A stretch of DNA of 64,000 nt from Galaxea fascicularis (Eukaryota; Cnidaria; Anthozoa; Scleractinia; Euphylliidae): the NCBI GenBank assembly GCA_948470475.1, contig OX419345.1, positions 13,828,800 to 13,892,799 of the forward strand, given 5' to 3'. The position numbers and the translations under genes were made by a program. How positions within the stretch are numbered: position 1 is the first letter of the stretch; every line of letters begins with the position of its first letter. Below are positions 49,101 to 62,000 of the stretch, piece by piece. Below the pieces are notes generated by a model. The model saw only the letters and a list, made by a program, of their open reading frames with translations, did no database searches and had not been told where the DNA came from.

Positions 49101-51094
49101 AGTGGTTTTAATCCAGGATTAAGTCATATTAGCTGCAAGATTAAAGTGCACTTAACCCAAAAACATTTTCTTGCTAAATAAATCTTCTCCATTTTCACCA
49201 AATCCTGACTTTTTATAGGCCTCAAAACTTACAAAAAACTAAGAATCATCTGTTTCACAACCGAATCAGAAAGAGCATGGGTCTATTACTAATTTGGCAT
49301 CACAATCTACTTGGCATGTCATGATGTTTGCAAAGACTTAATGTGATGCAAATCGGTTTGGGACATCAAATCAGGAATAGACCCATGCCCCTTCTGACTT
49401 GTCCGTGAAACAAATGATGCTTAGTTCTGAAGCCTACAAAAAGTCAAAATTTGGTACAAAAAAATAATAGTAAAAAAAAAGAAGCCACAATGCATTTCAA
49501 TCAGGTGCAAAGATTTATTTTAGCAAGAAAAAAAAATGCTTTGAGGTTAGCTGCACTTTAAATCTAGCCTCTTCAGTTCAATTCTGTGACAGAAATAGGG
49601 GTAGGGTTCAATTCCATCATACTGGTATCTTAAGTTTTTATTAATAAATTTTTGTATCTCTCTGGCTATATTAAGGCATCCTCAATGCATGCATTACTAG
49701 GACCTTGTGTTGGTACACACAACCCTGAACAAAATCTTTCAGGTTGCAGGGTTCTCTCTAGGAGCCAGTAGCAGTGGGTTTCTGCCGTCTGTCAGACCAC
49801 TTTATAATCTGACTAGCAACCTACTTCAATCCCCAGGTGGGGGTGGAACTCCAGATTTCAAGTGATGGAGGTGATGGAAGGATTTTTTCGGGTTTGAACG
49901 TCTTTATTCTAGGCCTTTTTTGGGGTAGGAAAATTTGGCAAGTATTTTTCTTGTGTGTGTGGTGTGATTTACATATCTTGGCCATGTGGTTCAATTTCTA
50001 ATGGTTGTTTTGTCTTATATCATTTCTTCCTTCTGGAAACTTTTAAGGCTCAGAGATTCGGCATGGGATATTTTTGGGGTTTAATTGGAAAGAAACAGGG
50101 ATTTTTTTTTGGTTTTGATTTTTGTGCCCATTTGCTCATCCCTGTCACTTGAAATCTGGAGTCCCCCCCCCCGCCCCTGGGTTTCAACTCATTCATCCAT
50201 CTCCTTAAAAATCCTAGTGACAACCCTGGGTTGACTTCATCATACCTTTTATTCTATCTTCCAGACCATTGCATTTCACATTCTCTTTGGCAAAAGACAC
50301 TGATGACTCATCCACCTCAGTTGCTAAGAAATGCCAGTCATTGAGCTTAGCACCCAGCAGAGGATAAATACAAGATGCTCCCGAGCCTAACGTATAAAAT
50401 AACACTCATTGTTGGTTCCAAAAAACGAATAGAATGTGAGTAGCAAAATGCATGTATGATTAATGGATGGGGCTGTGTGGAAATCTTGCTCAGAGGTGAA
50501 TTGAGTTTGACACAGTGATAGCGCAGAATTTGAATCAAGCCTAATACTCATCATAAAACACTGGCACTGCCTGCCTGTAAATGACCACAGAGCACGCTGC
50601 ATGACAGGCAACAGATGTCAAAGAGATCTAGATGTACATCTGTACTACCGAGATATGCTATCATATCAAAGTAATAATTTTAAATGAAGTGCATACGTTT
50701 AATAAGTTTATCGCGTATAAGTTTGTCGCTGTAACTGCACACTCAAAATAGAGTCATCCTTACCAATGTCAAAACCATGAACCGTTGCGTGACGGTAAAC
50801 TTCGGGAAGACACGAGAGAAGATCCTCGATCCACAGGATGTAGTTAAGTCGAAGAGGAACTGTTGGAATGAGCCTATCTAATGGGATACATAGCTTAAGC
50901 CCAAAGTCATGTTCCAATAAAGCGCAAGATAAAGCTCTCAGCGCTCCAGGATCTTTGAAATTCAAAGTGAAACGCCCAGGTTTGGATTCCTTGGCGAACG
51001 TCCTGAAGTAATCATATTTGTCGGCAAGTATCTTGAAGTTAGGTGGAGAATTTCTGTAGATATTCCTCGGGTGCATTAAGTCGTTAAAGCTCAT
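45425..51094 (-). CDS. mettl16: METTL16, U6 snRNA and MAT2A mRNA N6-adenosine methyltransferase, 7 exons, 526 aa
   Basis: Exons on the minus strand: 50764-51094, 50246-50386, 48735-48993, 48461-48530, 48117-48206, 47273-47440, 45425-45946; all phases join (1581 nt with stop). METTL16 transfers methyl from SAM to adenosine in U6 snRNA and in hairpins of MAT2A mRNA, linking splicing and SAM supply. N-terminal conserved blocks: LNFKDPGALRAL, then LIPTVPLRLNYI. The SAM site spans the exon 1/2 join (FDIGSGASCIYPLLGA). The catalytic NPPF is at about residues 185-188, then FVKEIIKDSL, MLGKKS and TEFCQGKTMRW. The C-terminal region resembles the domain called VCR2 in vertebrates (VVLEMTWIDG...LFQFFQNKL). 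Human METTL16 is 562 aa. The chosen ATG gives MSFNDLMHPRN, close to the human start; an upstream in-frame ATG at 51133 is possible. Confidence 0.97.
46361..46580. repeat. Palindromic MITE in METTL16 intron 6
   Basis: Positions 46361-46425 form a hairpin: CAATTAGATTA, then GAGATTTCTAT and its complement around CGCGC, ending TAATCTAATTG. The right boundary near 46566-46578 (GATTTATACTAAT) is inverted relative to ATTAGTATAAATC-like sequence just after the hairpin. It is non-coding. Confidence 0.65.
46887..47033. repeat. AGCCTG...CAGGCT-bounded repeat in METTL16 intron 6
   Basis: The left boundary is ctagcctgtgtacc and the right boundary ctacgcaggct, inverted to each other. It contains a tcttcgaccgcgcgaaaactgg block. 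It is possibly related to the elements at 16002-16120 and 42718-42782. Confidence 0.45.
47771..47935. repeat. Degenerate telomere-like CCTAAC tract
   Basis: Several copies of cctaaccctaa, ctaaccctaac and near variants (ctaattctaatcccaac) are spread through METTL16 intron 5. The units match the animal telomere repeat (TTAGGG)n on the minus strand but are interrupted and imperfect. Confidence 0.65.
49836..50180. repeat. Foldback element with G-tract/C-tract termini, copy 2
   Basis: The left end GGTGGAACTCCAGATTTCAA followed by GTGATGG is inverted relative to the right end, CCTGTCACTTGAAATCTGGA followed by a C-run. The interior (aaggattttttcgggtttgaa, ggaaaatttggcaagtattttt) matches copy 1 at 5139-5306. 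It is about twice as long, apparently because of extra sequence in the middle. It lies in METTL16 intron 2. Confidence 0.75.
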
Positions 51095-51879
51095 AATTTT
51101 TGTTAGGGTCAGAAAAACTGACAAACAGTGCATTGCATCAGGTTCCCGATCGTTGCCGCCATATTATTGCTCGCGCAAAGACGACAGAGACTGGAATCTA
51201 GTACCCAGCTTGCGCGGAAATAGTGGGTACCCGGTACCCCGTCGTGATCCCGTCGTTACCCCGTACACTTCTCATGCATAAAATGTAACGCAAGTGTCAC
51301 GCTTCTTTTTTGAGCTTCCAGCAACGTTTCCCAACAAAGGAAACAAACACCTTGTACACGGGTGTGGGCCATACCCATGTTTATTTTACATTCGTAAACA
51401 TGCAAGTGTGATTGGTTCCTGTAATTTATTTACGCAAGCCGAGGTTGTAATGTGCTGACAACTCGAACGCTACTATAAATCGTACAGGACACGAAGTCAA
51501 CAACGAGCATCTTTAACTGTTCACTTAGCCTCCTTGCAGATCTTCCTTTGACTCGTTACGCAATCTTTGCTCAGATTGCGTGACGAGCCAAAAGAAGGTC
51601 TCCAAAGAAGGCTACTGTGTACCTTCATCCCACAGTTCCTTGTTAGTCATGCCGATACAAAACATTACAGTAACACTAAATTGGCCCAGAACATTCCCCT
51701 CACGCCACCGCCGCCCCCAACAAAATAAACAAACAAACAAACAGACAGACAGAACAAAAAAGACAATCAAAACACAAGAAATCAGGGCTTTATTCAGGGC
51801 TTAATTCGAAAGTTAAAGCTCTTCCGTTAAATTTAGTTAAAGCTGTTGACGCCAGATAACTACCACTATCATCATCATC
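51095..51879. other. METTL16 5' flank
   Basis: It includes the probable METTL16 promoter. Immediately upstream is a GCCGCCATATTATT segment and a stretch with several CpG dinucleotides (51180-51270, with repeated ccccgtcgt). No divergent gene was identified. An inverted pair gcaatctttgctcagattgc lies at about 51561-51580. Confidence 0.35.
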
Positions 51880-52390
51880 ACCATCGTAGGTCGGCTACAG
51901 AGCAGGCGACTACAAGCTTCCTCCAGCCACAACGATCCTGTGCCAATTCAGACAGTTTGCCCGGGCCAATCATGTTGTCTGAATGTATCTGAGAAACAGG
52001 GTTCGTTGCCTTCCTGCTTTTCTCTTCCCGTGTGGTGGAATATACAGTGCGTACTCCTTGCATGACTCATCACCAGGCAACCTGAGTACATAGCCCAGAA
52101 ACCTCAGTTGGCGGGTTCTGACATTTTCTACTAGCGGGGCCGTCTGAGTTAGATCGTAGCATTTGACACCCTATCAATTCTCTTGATGTTGAGCATAATT
52201 CTATAACATGAGGTACCAAAGGCGTTTATCTCGCTTTCCATGATTTCGACAGGACCCACGTCTCACAGCCATAGAAGGACAGTGACACAGGTAGTATTAA
52301 ATAGCTTGATCTTGGTGGAGATAGAGATGTTAGGGCATCTCCACAGACGTTCCAGCTTCCAAAAAGCTGTCCATGCACTATCACTATCAG
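51880..52390 (-). mobile_element. LINE C-terminal fragment, frameshifted
   Basis: On the minus strand, frames read KIKLFNTTCVTVLL, then GCETWVLSKSW, then TRQLRFLGYVLRLP and finally LSELAQDRCGWRKLV. These are the usual C-terminal blocks of RTE/craniate-type LINE polyproteins (GCETW, R.LR.LGHV.R.P, A.DR..WR). Several frameshifts and stops separate them, so the copy is dead. Confidence 0.8.
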
Positions 52391-52977
52391 AAATGAACAA
52401 TTCCGGCTTTGCCGCTATCGTAAAGGATTTCACTCATCTTGAGAATACCATGCCAAAGCCAAAAGTATTACGACCAGTAAAAAAGCGCCTTCCTCCAGCG
52501 CCGGACTATTTGACTATTTATTATTCATTGTAATTGTTTTGTATGACTGTTCTGCCCAGACTAGCAATGCTATTTGCGGAACAGTCCTTTCTACGCTGGA
52601 TATTTATTCTATAAATAAAACTTATTTTGTTGTTTGTTTGCGCAGTTAACATTTAAGGACCTTGAAAGCATTTATCATCTTGATCAGCTTCCAGCTTCCA
52701 TTTTTCTTTGTGTGTTATTTGTCTCGTTTTCCCCTGGAATTTGGCCGACTCGGTCTGTTAAGTTTAATTTCCTCGGCTAGTAGTTTTCCTATATACATAA
52801 ATAATTTAGAAATTTTAGTTATTTTTTCACTGGATGGGACTGAGTCATTGCCAGCCGTACTGGTCGAAATTGTTATGCGTAACTATTATGCACTTAAAAC
52901 GGAAAAAAAATTGCAGCTAAAAGACACGGTGATACAGCATTAACTAGCTAAAGACTGGACCAAAACGAAAAAAGGAA

Positions 52978-54901
52978 TCAGCGGGTCTGCTGCAATTCAA
53001 TGACATCTTGTCCATCCTCTTCGTTTACAACACTTTTAGTACCGGCTTGCGATGTTCTCCGGACCTGACTTTTGGAGACGTCCTTTGATACACCCTGGCG
53101 TACCTGAAGTTTCCTCTTGAAGCGCGCCCTGATCTGTAAGTAAAAGCAACATCGATTAAAAGGCCCCTGTGGGATAAGTGTTGCGTGTTTGTCGATATTC
53201 AATTGTTCGTGAATTAGGATATACACAACCTTAATTGCAGCTATAAGTCGAAAGAAGATTACGTCTGAGGTTTGGGGCGTTTGAATGCAAATTTGAAGTT
53301 CTTACTATAAATCATGACAGCCTCGTAAGTGAGATAGTCCGCTTTCAAACAAACAGGAGTTGAAGGCTCAGTCTAGTCATTTAACTATTTTGACAATGAT
53401 TCGTAAAGGACAATACTGTCGAGGTCAGATGGAGAACAATGAAAGTTACAACCTTTTGTTTGTTTGTTTGTTTACTCGGACAAGTCCCCTGAGTTGACAT
53501 CGAAATAGTAGAAACTCGGGTACGTACCTCACTATTTCTGGCGCAATGAAGGACAAAAATGAAGAATCCCTGTTGAAATAATTGGCAAGAGGATGTTTTT
53601 AGAACATGATCGGCTTCTGTTTCAGAGGACATTATTTCATTTTAACTTTACAGTTGAAGGAAGATTACAAAGAGACAGTTACGTAGATGGGTAGGTAGAA
53701 AACTATAGATGTTGGTTAGCAATAGTAAGCAGGTACCCATGGAAACCATGGGCGTAGCCAGGATTTTTGAAGGAAGGGGGGGTTACATTGTGTCAAATAC
53801 AGAGGGTACTCACCAGATTATAACCTGAATATTGTAGGTTGTTTTCTTAAGAAAAGGCTTACAAAAGGGGGGTCACAGGCACCCCAGGACCCCCCCCCCC
53901 TCTCTCTCTTAGCTACGCCCTTGACGGAAACCCATCTGTAACAATGAGTGACAACGACCACTATGATTAGGTCTTCGAGGATAGCTTCCAGGGTGGAAGA
54001 CGTGCCCCAGACATTGCTGTTTTTGCAATAAAACATAGTGAAACCGCCAATAACCTGAATAACAGTTTGAAAAATCGGTATGGGTCTCACTCCAATATGA
54101 CCTTATACCCACATGATTTTGTCTGAATCTGTATAGATAAGTTTCAGACGTTATAATAGAATAAAATGCTTTCAACCTGAGACCAAAAGAGCTTAGAATC
54201 TCGATCTTATCTAATATATCTGCTAACTAAGACAGTGCATATCATGCACAAAGCCAGTTTGCATTTGCACGTCAAAACATTTTTACCGGTAACTTTTTAC
54301 CGATATATTTTTGTTTGATGTTTTTCAATGGAAAACACACTCTTTGTTTGTAAAGTTTACCGTTGACTGACTTTAAAGAATATAAGTCATAGTGATTTTA
54401 ATTCGGACATCTTTTTGGAAAGTCAAGAGATTCAATCAAAGACAAGACAATCAAGTAATATAAGATCGCGGCTTTTCGCTTAACACCGTTGGACATGCTG
54501 TTCCAATTTTTGTCGTCATAGCAAAAAACCCTTGCCTCAGAAGAAGCCGCAGAAGATCAAAACAGAGCTTATGGCAATTAGTATAGCCAATAGGCTAATT
54601 TACTCTCAGCAATGGAAACGAAATTCATCAGCTGTACCTGGGTGGAGTTCAGGATCACAGATATGTAGATAAAAGCCTTATGAAGTTGGAACAGCAAACC
54701 AAACAGCCAGGTGACTCCAAGCAAAGGAATCAAAACTACGCATGCTCTGATTCCAAATCTGCAATGAAGTAAAAACGAACTTCGTTAATGCACTCTATAT
54801 ATACCCCTGTGTAAAAATAAATGGCTGTGTAGTTTTGTGGTAACTGGAGACAGGTCCCTAAATTCGCCCCACCCCCCCTCCACATACACACACACAATGT
54901 A

Positions 54902-54933
<32 letters not shown>

Positions 54934-56403
54934 ACTTATCCTTATTCCTAGAGCATTAGAAAGGTCTACTATGCAATAAATTAAGTCAGCAAATTTGCGA
55001 CCCTATGCAAAATATAAAAGAAGTTTGTTATTGGCCAGTTTAATCCAAAAATCAGGATTTTTAATTTATACTTCAAAATGTGATATCAGTGAAACGAAAT
55101 CACATCCAAGGGGAATCATGGGATAAATGGACGGATCTCAATATAAAATTCTTCTTGGCTGTAACAAAACAACAACAAAAAAACATGGCGTTTACAGGTG
55201 CTATAGGTACCTGATCTGTTCAATCTGTTTGTCCTTTGCGTGCTGCATAGATGGTATTTCCCTGATGACAAGCACAAGAATCACCACGTTCACCTACATG
55301 ATAAGCAACCAAACAAAAATCAGAATCAGAAATTGTTCCTTGGCCCTGTACTCTGCATCGAATAATCCAGAAAATATTTGCTTCTTCATTGGCAATAGTG
55401 TCTACTGTGCAGCAATACACGCCAGGTGTCTCTCTTTTAATAACCTGTTTGCAGGGGGTACTTTGCATACGCGCAAGAGTTTTCGAATATGTACGTCAAT
55501 CCTCATTGGCGTCGATGTTACTATGATAACCAAATATTGATGACAGTTTTGAAGAAATTGGAATACTTCACCATTTAATAACAGAGGAAATTTCATTTTT
55601 TGTCTATATTTTGCTTTCCTTGCATCGTTATCGATCGCATTTTGGTAAATGTTTGTTTGCAGGTTTGATGCCATTTTGACCACCGAGATATCCATACCAA
55701 GATGGACGCCAACTGGAACCGAAGTTGTCGCAGTTATACCACGTCATACGAGACTGATGCTAAGAACATTTGCAGTCTACAAGGAAATATCCTCGCTACT
55801 ATTGAGCACAACCTAAAATAAGGGTGGTAAAAATAATTTGAAGTTGATTATCAATTTTTACTTACAATCTCGATCACCACGACAAATGACACAAACATCC
55901 GGATGAGATCATTATCATAAGACAGCCAGCAGCTTTGCAGTTAAGAAACAAATTAAATCCGTTAAATTAGAAAACAAGGATATGAAAAAAAAAAACATTT
56001 CTTACGTTTATCTCGCAACACCAGGCTCCAGAATTTCAAAGAGGTGTGTGACCTTTGTCAGGTAAATACAGTGGCGCGGATAAAGGTATAGAAAATGGGA
56101 TGCAGTGATAGTCAATGACTCATAACATTTTCAGAGTAAGCCAATCAAACCTCTAAGATTGCATTATTCCATTACATATTATAATGGTAATGATCATCAT
56201 TATAACGATAATGATGGTGACAATGGCAATGGCAACGGCAATATGAAATTGACAGTGACAGTGGCAGTGACAGTGGCAGTGCCGATGAAAATGACAATGA
56301 CGATGACGATGACGACGACGATGACAGCGGCAGTGGCAGTCACGATGATGATGACCCGATGGCGATGACAATGACGCAGTCGAAACCTTGGGGGCGAGGC
56401 TTG

Positions 56404-56461
<58 letters not shown>

Positions 56462-59064
56462 TGCGAATGATAATGACATTGACAGTAACAGTGACAGTGA
56501 TATTGACAATGATTGTCACATTGACAGTGTCGATGACGATGGCGATGACAATGACAATGATTTTGACAGGACATTGACATTGACATTGACGATAACGATG
56601 ACATTGATGATGACCTTAACACTGACAGTGACAGTCACTGACAGTGACAGGGAAGATGACGAGGACGATTACAGTGACAGTGACAGCTGCAAAGGCATCG
56701 TATGGTAATGGTATGGTAATGGTTAAATGGTAATTACTGACCATAAAACAGATAATGATAAATACATTTATTAAGATTAATTTTCCTCTAATTATCATGA
56801 AATACTTCGAAGGTCTGCTTACTGCTCATCGTTGACAAAACTCTCAATTCCGTCTGTTCCTGAAGCAATACCAAGAGACATCGCCACCAAAACTGCGGGA
56901 ATTCCTAAGAGGTCGAACCGAGATCACGTTAAGCAATTAAATTTTCAGGTAAACGGAATTTCTTTTCTCCAACACCAGTCTTGGCATCAGATCTCTATTC
57001 GCTAAGGCGTTCAAAGGGTTGTGAACCTAGAAGTAGCAAGTAAGACACCTAACGTACTTAGCACGAATACAATGCTTTACACACTATTGTTTGAGCTAAA
57101 CTTGCTCCTCGTTTCTGGCCGGTTTTGTAGGACAAAATTAGGTTACTTCTGAAATGATGAATACTGGCCACTTCACAAAAAAGCGAATCAGTCAAAAGGA
57201 CGTAGACACAAGCAACCGAGACGTCTTCAATAAGCCTTAAAAAGTCTGGTTTGCACTTTTTTTAAGAAGAGATAATCTGAAGGACGAGAAAATGACAAAA
57301 ATGTCATGGGAAGGTGGGGATGCAAGGAATTGGGTGGTGCAGACAATGTCTTCGAACACTGAAATAACGGTGCATGATATCGTTTAAATGCGTCACGGAT
57401 GGCGCGCGCTGCCCATATACTTCCATATCTTACACTTCTGCGAATTAGAGAGAACGTAATGCCCCTTATATGTGTTTTCATTTATGATTTTCACGCCGTT
57501 GAGCTTTGTCTTAGACATGTTTACTACACGATTCAGGTTACGCCCTGGTGTTTCTTGTACAACTGTCCTTACCCCACGACATGCCATGATAAACTGACAT
57601 TTTGTGGTTGACATTGTAAACTTTAACAACGAACAAATACAAATAAATCCCCTCCACAAGCATCCAGCACAACGCTGCCATGAAGAAATACTGCATTAGG
57701 GCTGCTACTGCCACACAAGCGCCCTGTAGAGAACGATTGAGAATGCAGCTGATTAGAGAAGCTTACAGCAGAAAAACCGATCGATGTTAAATATAAAGCA
57801 AAGAAAAATGGTAAATAAATGGATCAGAGGTTTACTAGGGTCTCAAAACATAAAAGAAATTAATATATTTACATCCAATTCAGTAAATCTATTTTGCACA
57901 TTGCAAAGCAGTAGTTCCAAAACTGATGAAACATGTACGTGAGGAGTAAGGTCTAAGGTCCCTTTTACCCCTTTAGCTCGCAATAGTGATCAACATCTAA
58001 CCTCTCCTTACCACATCACTACATTTAGTTCGTCCCATGGCAAGAATTCAGGGCATGAGAATACAGGAAATGATCACCAGGAATCAGTTGAGTTAACGTT
58101 TAGACAAATTCTCCCTACACGAGTAACATGTAACATGTACGGACTGTAAAGAGAATACATATGCTGGTATTGGGATTAAAGAATTCATCTCAGCCACTTA
58201 AGGTTCATCTGTCCACTCACTTGTTCTTTCATGTTCATTCGTCCGTTTGCTCACCTTGTACCCAGTTGCATCAATTCCAGCCACAAACATTATCTGCCCG
58301 GCTGACAGAGAAGCGACCAAACTCACACGAATCTGAGATAAAGGCGCTTCCTTTTCTCTGATAAGAGATAAACACACCATTAGATCTAGAGCAGTTTTCA
58401 TGATCAGTGGCGTGTCGAAAGTAATTCGCGTTTGCTCTGGTTTTTCATTGCTTTGCTTCTTAATTGGTTGGCAAAAGACTCGCGCCACTTTCTTAGCTAA
58501 TGAGAAGCAAACTCGCGGGTAGCACGCACGCATTTTCCCGCGCTTGGTCCGTTTGCATATAACTGACTTCAAATTCTGATTGGTTTACTGAGCTGTCTTC
58601 GTCTCTTTTGATTGGTCAGAGTAATGCTTTACAAAAGTGGCTTTTGAATAAATCATGTAATGCAGTATGATTTCTTTTTCTTTAATCAGTTTTTGCGTCA
58701 AATTTGCCGAACTTCGAGAAAAAATAGAAATACGTTGTGTTTTTCGCCATAATCCATATTTGCCTAATTGCCCTCTATTTAAAAAAAATAAAACAAACAA
58801 AATAAACCGGTCTTTGTTTGAACGATCGTCCAATAAGTGTTTTTCACTTCTCAAGGCCGGGAAACCGAACAACAAACATGTACACACAACAGGCCTACTT
58901 TGTTGAACCCAATGTCTTACCTCTACTAGCGTTCCTTACTGCGCAGGCTTGAAGAAAGGCACTAAGTTAGTTTTGATGGGCTTTTCCGAACTGAATAGAA
59001 ATAGATGTGAACGCAATTTATGCAATTGCGTAGAGAAGCCTGAAAAAATTCAGGACTTCAACGG

Positions 59065-59098
<34 letters not shown>

Positions 59099-62000
59099 TG
59101 CTCTAACCAACTGAGCTATTAAGCCACTGACACAGTAGGAGCAGGTCCATTAGTTGGAAGTAATTAAAACGAACTCCAACTTGGCGCTGACCTTTTTGCT
59201 CGTTCAATTCAAGCGGAAGTCCGATATTTTCGGACTTACGAATCAGAAGAATATCGCGATGTACCTCGAGTCTTCGTTCCTCTTAGCGCACGCTTCAGGA
59301 AACGAGCGAGTCTCAAAAGAACCGTTATGTTTGCGAATCTGATTGGTTATTTCAAACAATACAAATGACCGAAAGTAAAACAGAAATACAAAATCGGGCC
59401 GAATTCTAAGCAACTACAATTCAAGAAGTCCGAGATCTTTGGACCTCTGCGGAACTTTTTGGCTGTGCAAAGGGAGCGAAGTTTCTGTGAAATTCAAAAG
59501 TAGTACATCGCTGAAACTTAGGGAAAACTTTGTTTTTTCTCCTACTTCCCAATTCAAGTAATATTAAGTAATTTGGAGAGCGTTTGAAAAACTCTTCAAA
59601 AATGATAAAAGGGTTTTACTTATTGCCTAGTTAACACACTGTGTGCATGATTGATATTGGCGCCCATTTCAGCGCTCCCAATGTTTTGCAATAAGGTTAT
59701 TATCCTGTTGCTTATTGGGACTGCTTGTTTTAGTACTAATCACTTCAGCATCAAACTATGGCTTAGTGATAAAAAGTTTGCCAACTTACGTTAGAAAGAG
59801 ATAGCAGATCATTGTAATGACAGATCCCAGAAGAGACAGCGCCAGTCCAATGTATGTCAATATCTTCAAGATGGCGATCTCATTGGGAGGTAGCTGCTGC
59901 ATGATAACGATGAAACAAGCCAATCAGTCACTCAGGGAAGAAATGCAAGATTTTTTATTGTTGTACGACCAAGGAAACAAATTAAAGCTGTCACAAAAAG
60001 TCTGTAAATTTGGAAATACAAGAGTATGAAAATATCCGTAAAAGCTGTTGGTGGCAGACATGCCGAATAGGCATTTCCGAATTACCTCAGGCCTCTTTTT
60101 CAAAGCAAGTCTCCTTTCATATGCAAATCAATTTTCATTCACACGCAAATTAAACTCATTTTCAAGTGAATGAAAATTGATTTGCATATGAAAGGATGAG
60201 CACTAAGACCCGCTTTGAAAAAGAGGCCTCAGGTAATTCAGAATGATGGCCTATTGTCCCGTTTGAGGTAAGGAAACGAAGACGTCACATACAGCCATAA
60301 TATGGACAACCATATCTTGATCTTCACTCTGCACTGAGCTGCATTTAGCCAAAAACAAAATTTCGTTCCTAAAACTGAAGGTGTGGTTAATCTTGCTTGT
60401 TAGACCATGGCTTTGTTCGAAACACCATGTATTTTGAGCAAACGCTACTGACGATCAAACTGTTCCAAGTGATAAAGTTTGGAGGCTATTTCGTTGGAAT
60501 TTATTAAACTTCGTTGGAAATGCTCGATTAAACAGCCCTTTTGGCTCCTGGACTTAAAAGACCACATTTCAATCATGACAACATTTTGATAAACGTTCTA
60601 TCAGCAAACGTGACACGTATCCATTACAAAAGCGTAACGCTTACAGGCGTTGATCCAGCGCCTGTGAAATCCATAAGGACAGCGAAATGTGTCATGTGAT
60701 TGCATAAGCACGTTGTTTCTGAACTTCCGTGTGTAAACTGAGTATAACAACCTTCACTCGACCATCCTTTGGAACTAAAAAGGATCGAAACCGTACTTCA
60801 GTAGTTTGAACCCAGGAGTCATGACATAACTAAGTGTGTAACTAAGTGAGTGTACTAAGTCCCAGGCAGGACTGTTTAAGGTGACAATGACTGACGTTTC
60901 GACAACCTGCGCGGAAGTCATCATCAGAGTCAATTGATTTGTGTAACGCCGGTAGGTGGTATAGATACCGTGGCCGTTGGTGTGATTGGTCAACGAAGTC
61001 GTGATGTTGTTGGCCGACTGTCTGTTAAGCCTAGTTGTGATTGGTTGTGAAGACTGTAAAACAGTGATTGGTGCGTTTCGATTCGTCTTTTGTTGCTCTA
61101 ATGTCTTTATGTTTGTCTGTTGTTGATGTCGCCGACAAGTCGTTTGTATTGATTACAGGAGATTGTAGCCAACGGTTTAGTGGCGATCCATTGGTAGTAA
61201 TTAGTACTGTATGTAACGCATTCAGCAGAGTCCCAGTCGATTCTGTGGTTTGTCTGTAAATGGTGCTCAGTAATGTCATTGTTGATGTCACCATTTATCT
61301 TCGCGCAGTTGTCTGTGTTCAGTCAGTTTTGCGTTCAAATTTCTGCCGGTCTCACGGATATACCGAGGTGGCCTGGCAGTCGCAGCATTTGATCTTCTAA
61401 ACTGCTCCTTATCTGTCATTTGGTCCGTCTTAACGTATACCACCTACGCTCGTTACACAACTCACTTGACTGATGATGACTTCCGCTCAGGTTGTCGAAA
61501 CGTCACCTTAAACAGTCCTTCTCAGGAATGAAAAAAAATCAGTTATGTATAATTACTCCACCTGTTTATTTGCAACTGCAAACTAACTTAAAAAGGATTG
61601 AAAAACATGACGGTGAAAACCTGCATGTCGCCATGGTAACACCAAGTCACACAAACTACCAATTATCCTATCGAATCGTTGCTAGATCGGTATTTTTTAA
61701 ATACGCTCGATGTTATTTATGTTCAAAGTCAACGCGGTCAGTTGTCCCTGTGCCCCGCCCAAAGGCAAAATAGCGTTAAGGACGTTCTTGTGCCGTAAGA
61801 AGGATACATAGCAACGTTTTCCAGCAGTTTATAGCACTTACTCTTGGACCAATACTTCTACTGTTTATCTGCTATATTGGTCGAATGCCTGGCCAGTAAT
61901 TGGTGAACAAGTTATGGTCTCTCTGTTGGCCAATAATGTATTTGTCCAAAAATTAAAAAATTTCTTACCTCTTTTCTGAGAGGTTCCAGAATACACATGT

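Noticed and set aside
52240..52533. Plus-strand 97-codon frame as a gene
   Set aside because: Its first part is antisense to the LINE fragment at 51880-52390; the rest has no motif or splice support.
55220..55695. Overlapping minus-strand frames first considered as the TM5 exon of the GPCR
   Set aside because: They need frame changes and do not match TM5. The exon at 55866-55932 (CWLSYDN...) joins in phase to 55211-55293 and gives a normal ECL2/TM5, so 55294-55865 is intron.
56388..56708. Asp/Ser-rich 106-codon frame as a gene
   Set aside because: It is the translation of a degenerate hexamer array inside a GPCR intron.
59053..59125. Functional tRNA-Thr(GGT) gene
   Set aside because: C at position 33, an acceptor-stem mismatch and an A-C closing pair in the anticodon stem, plus a repeat-type tail; better explained as a SINE head.
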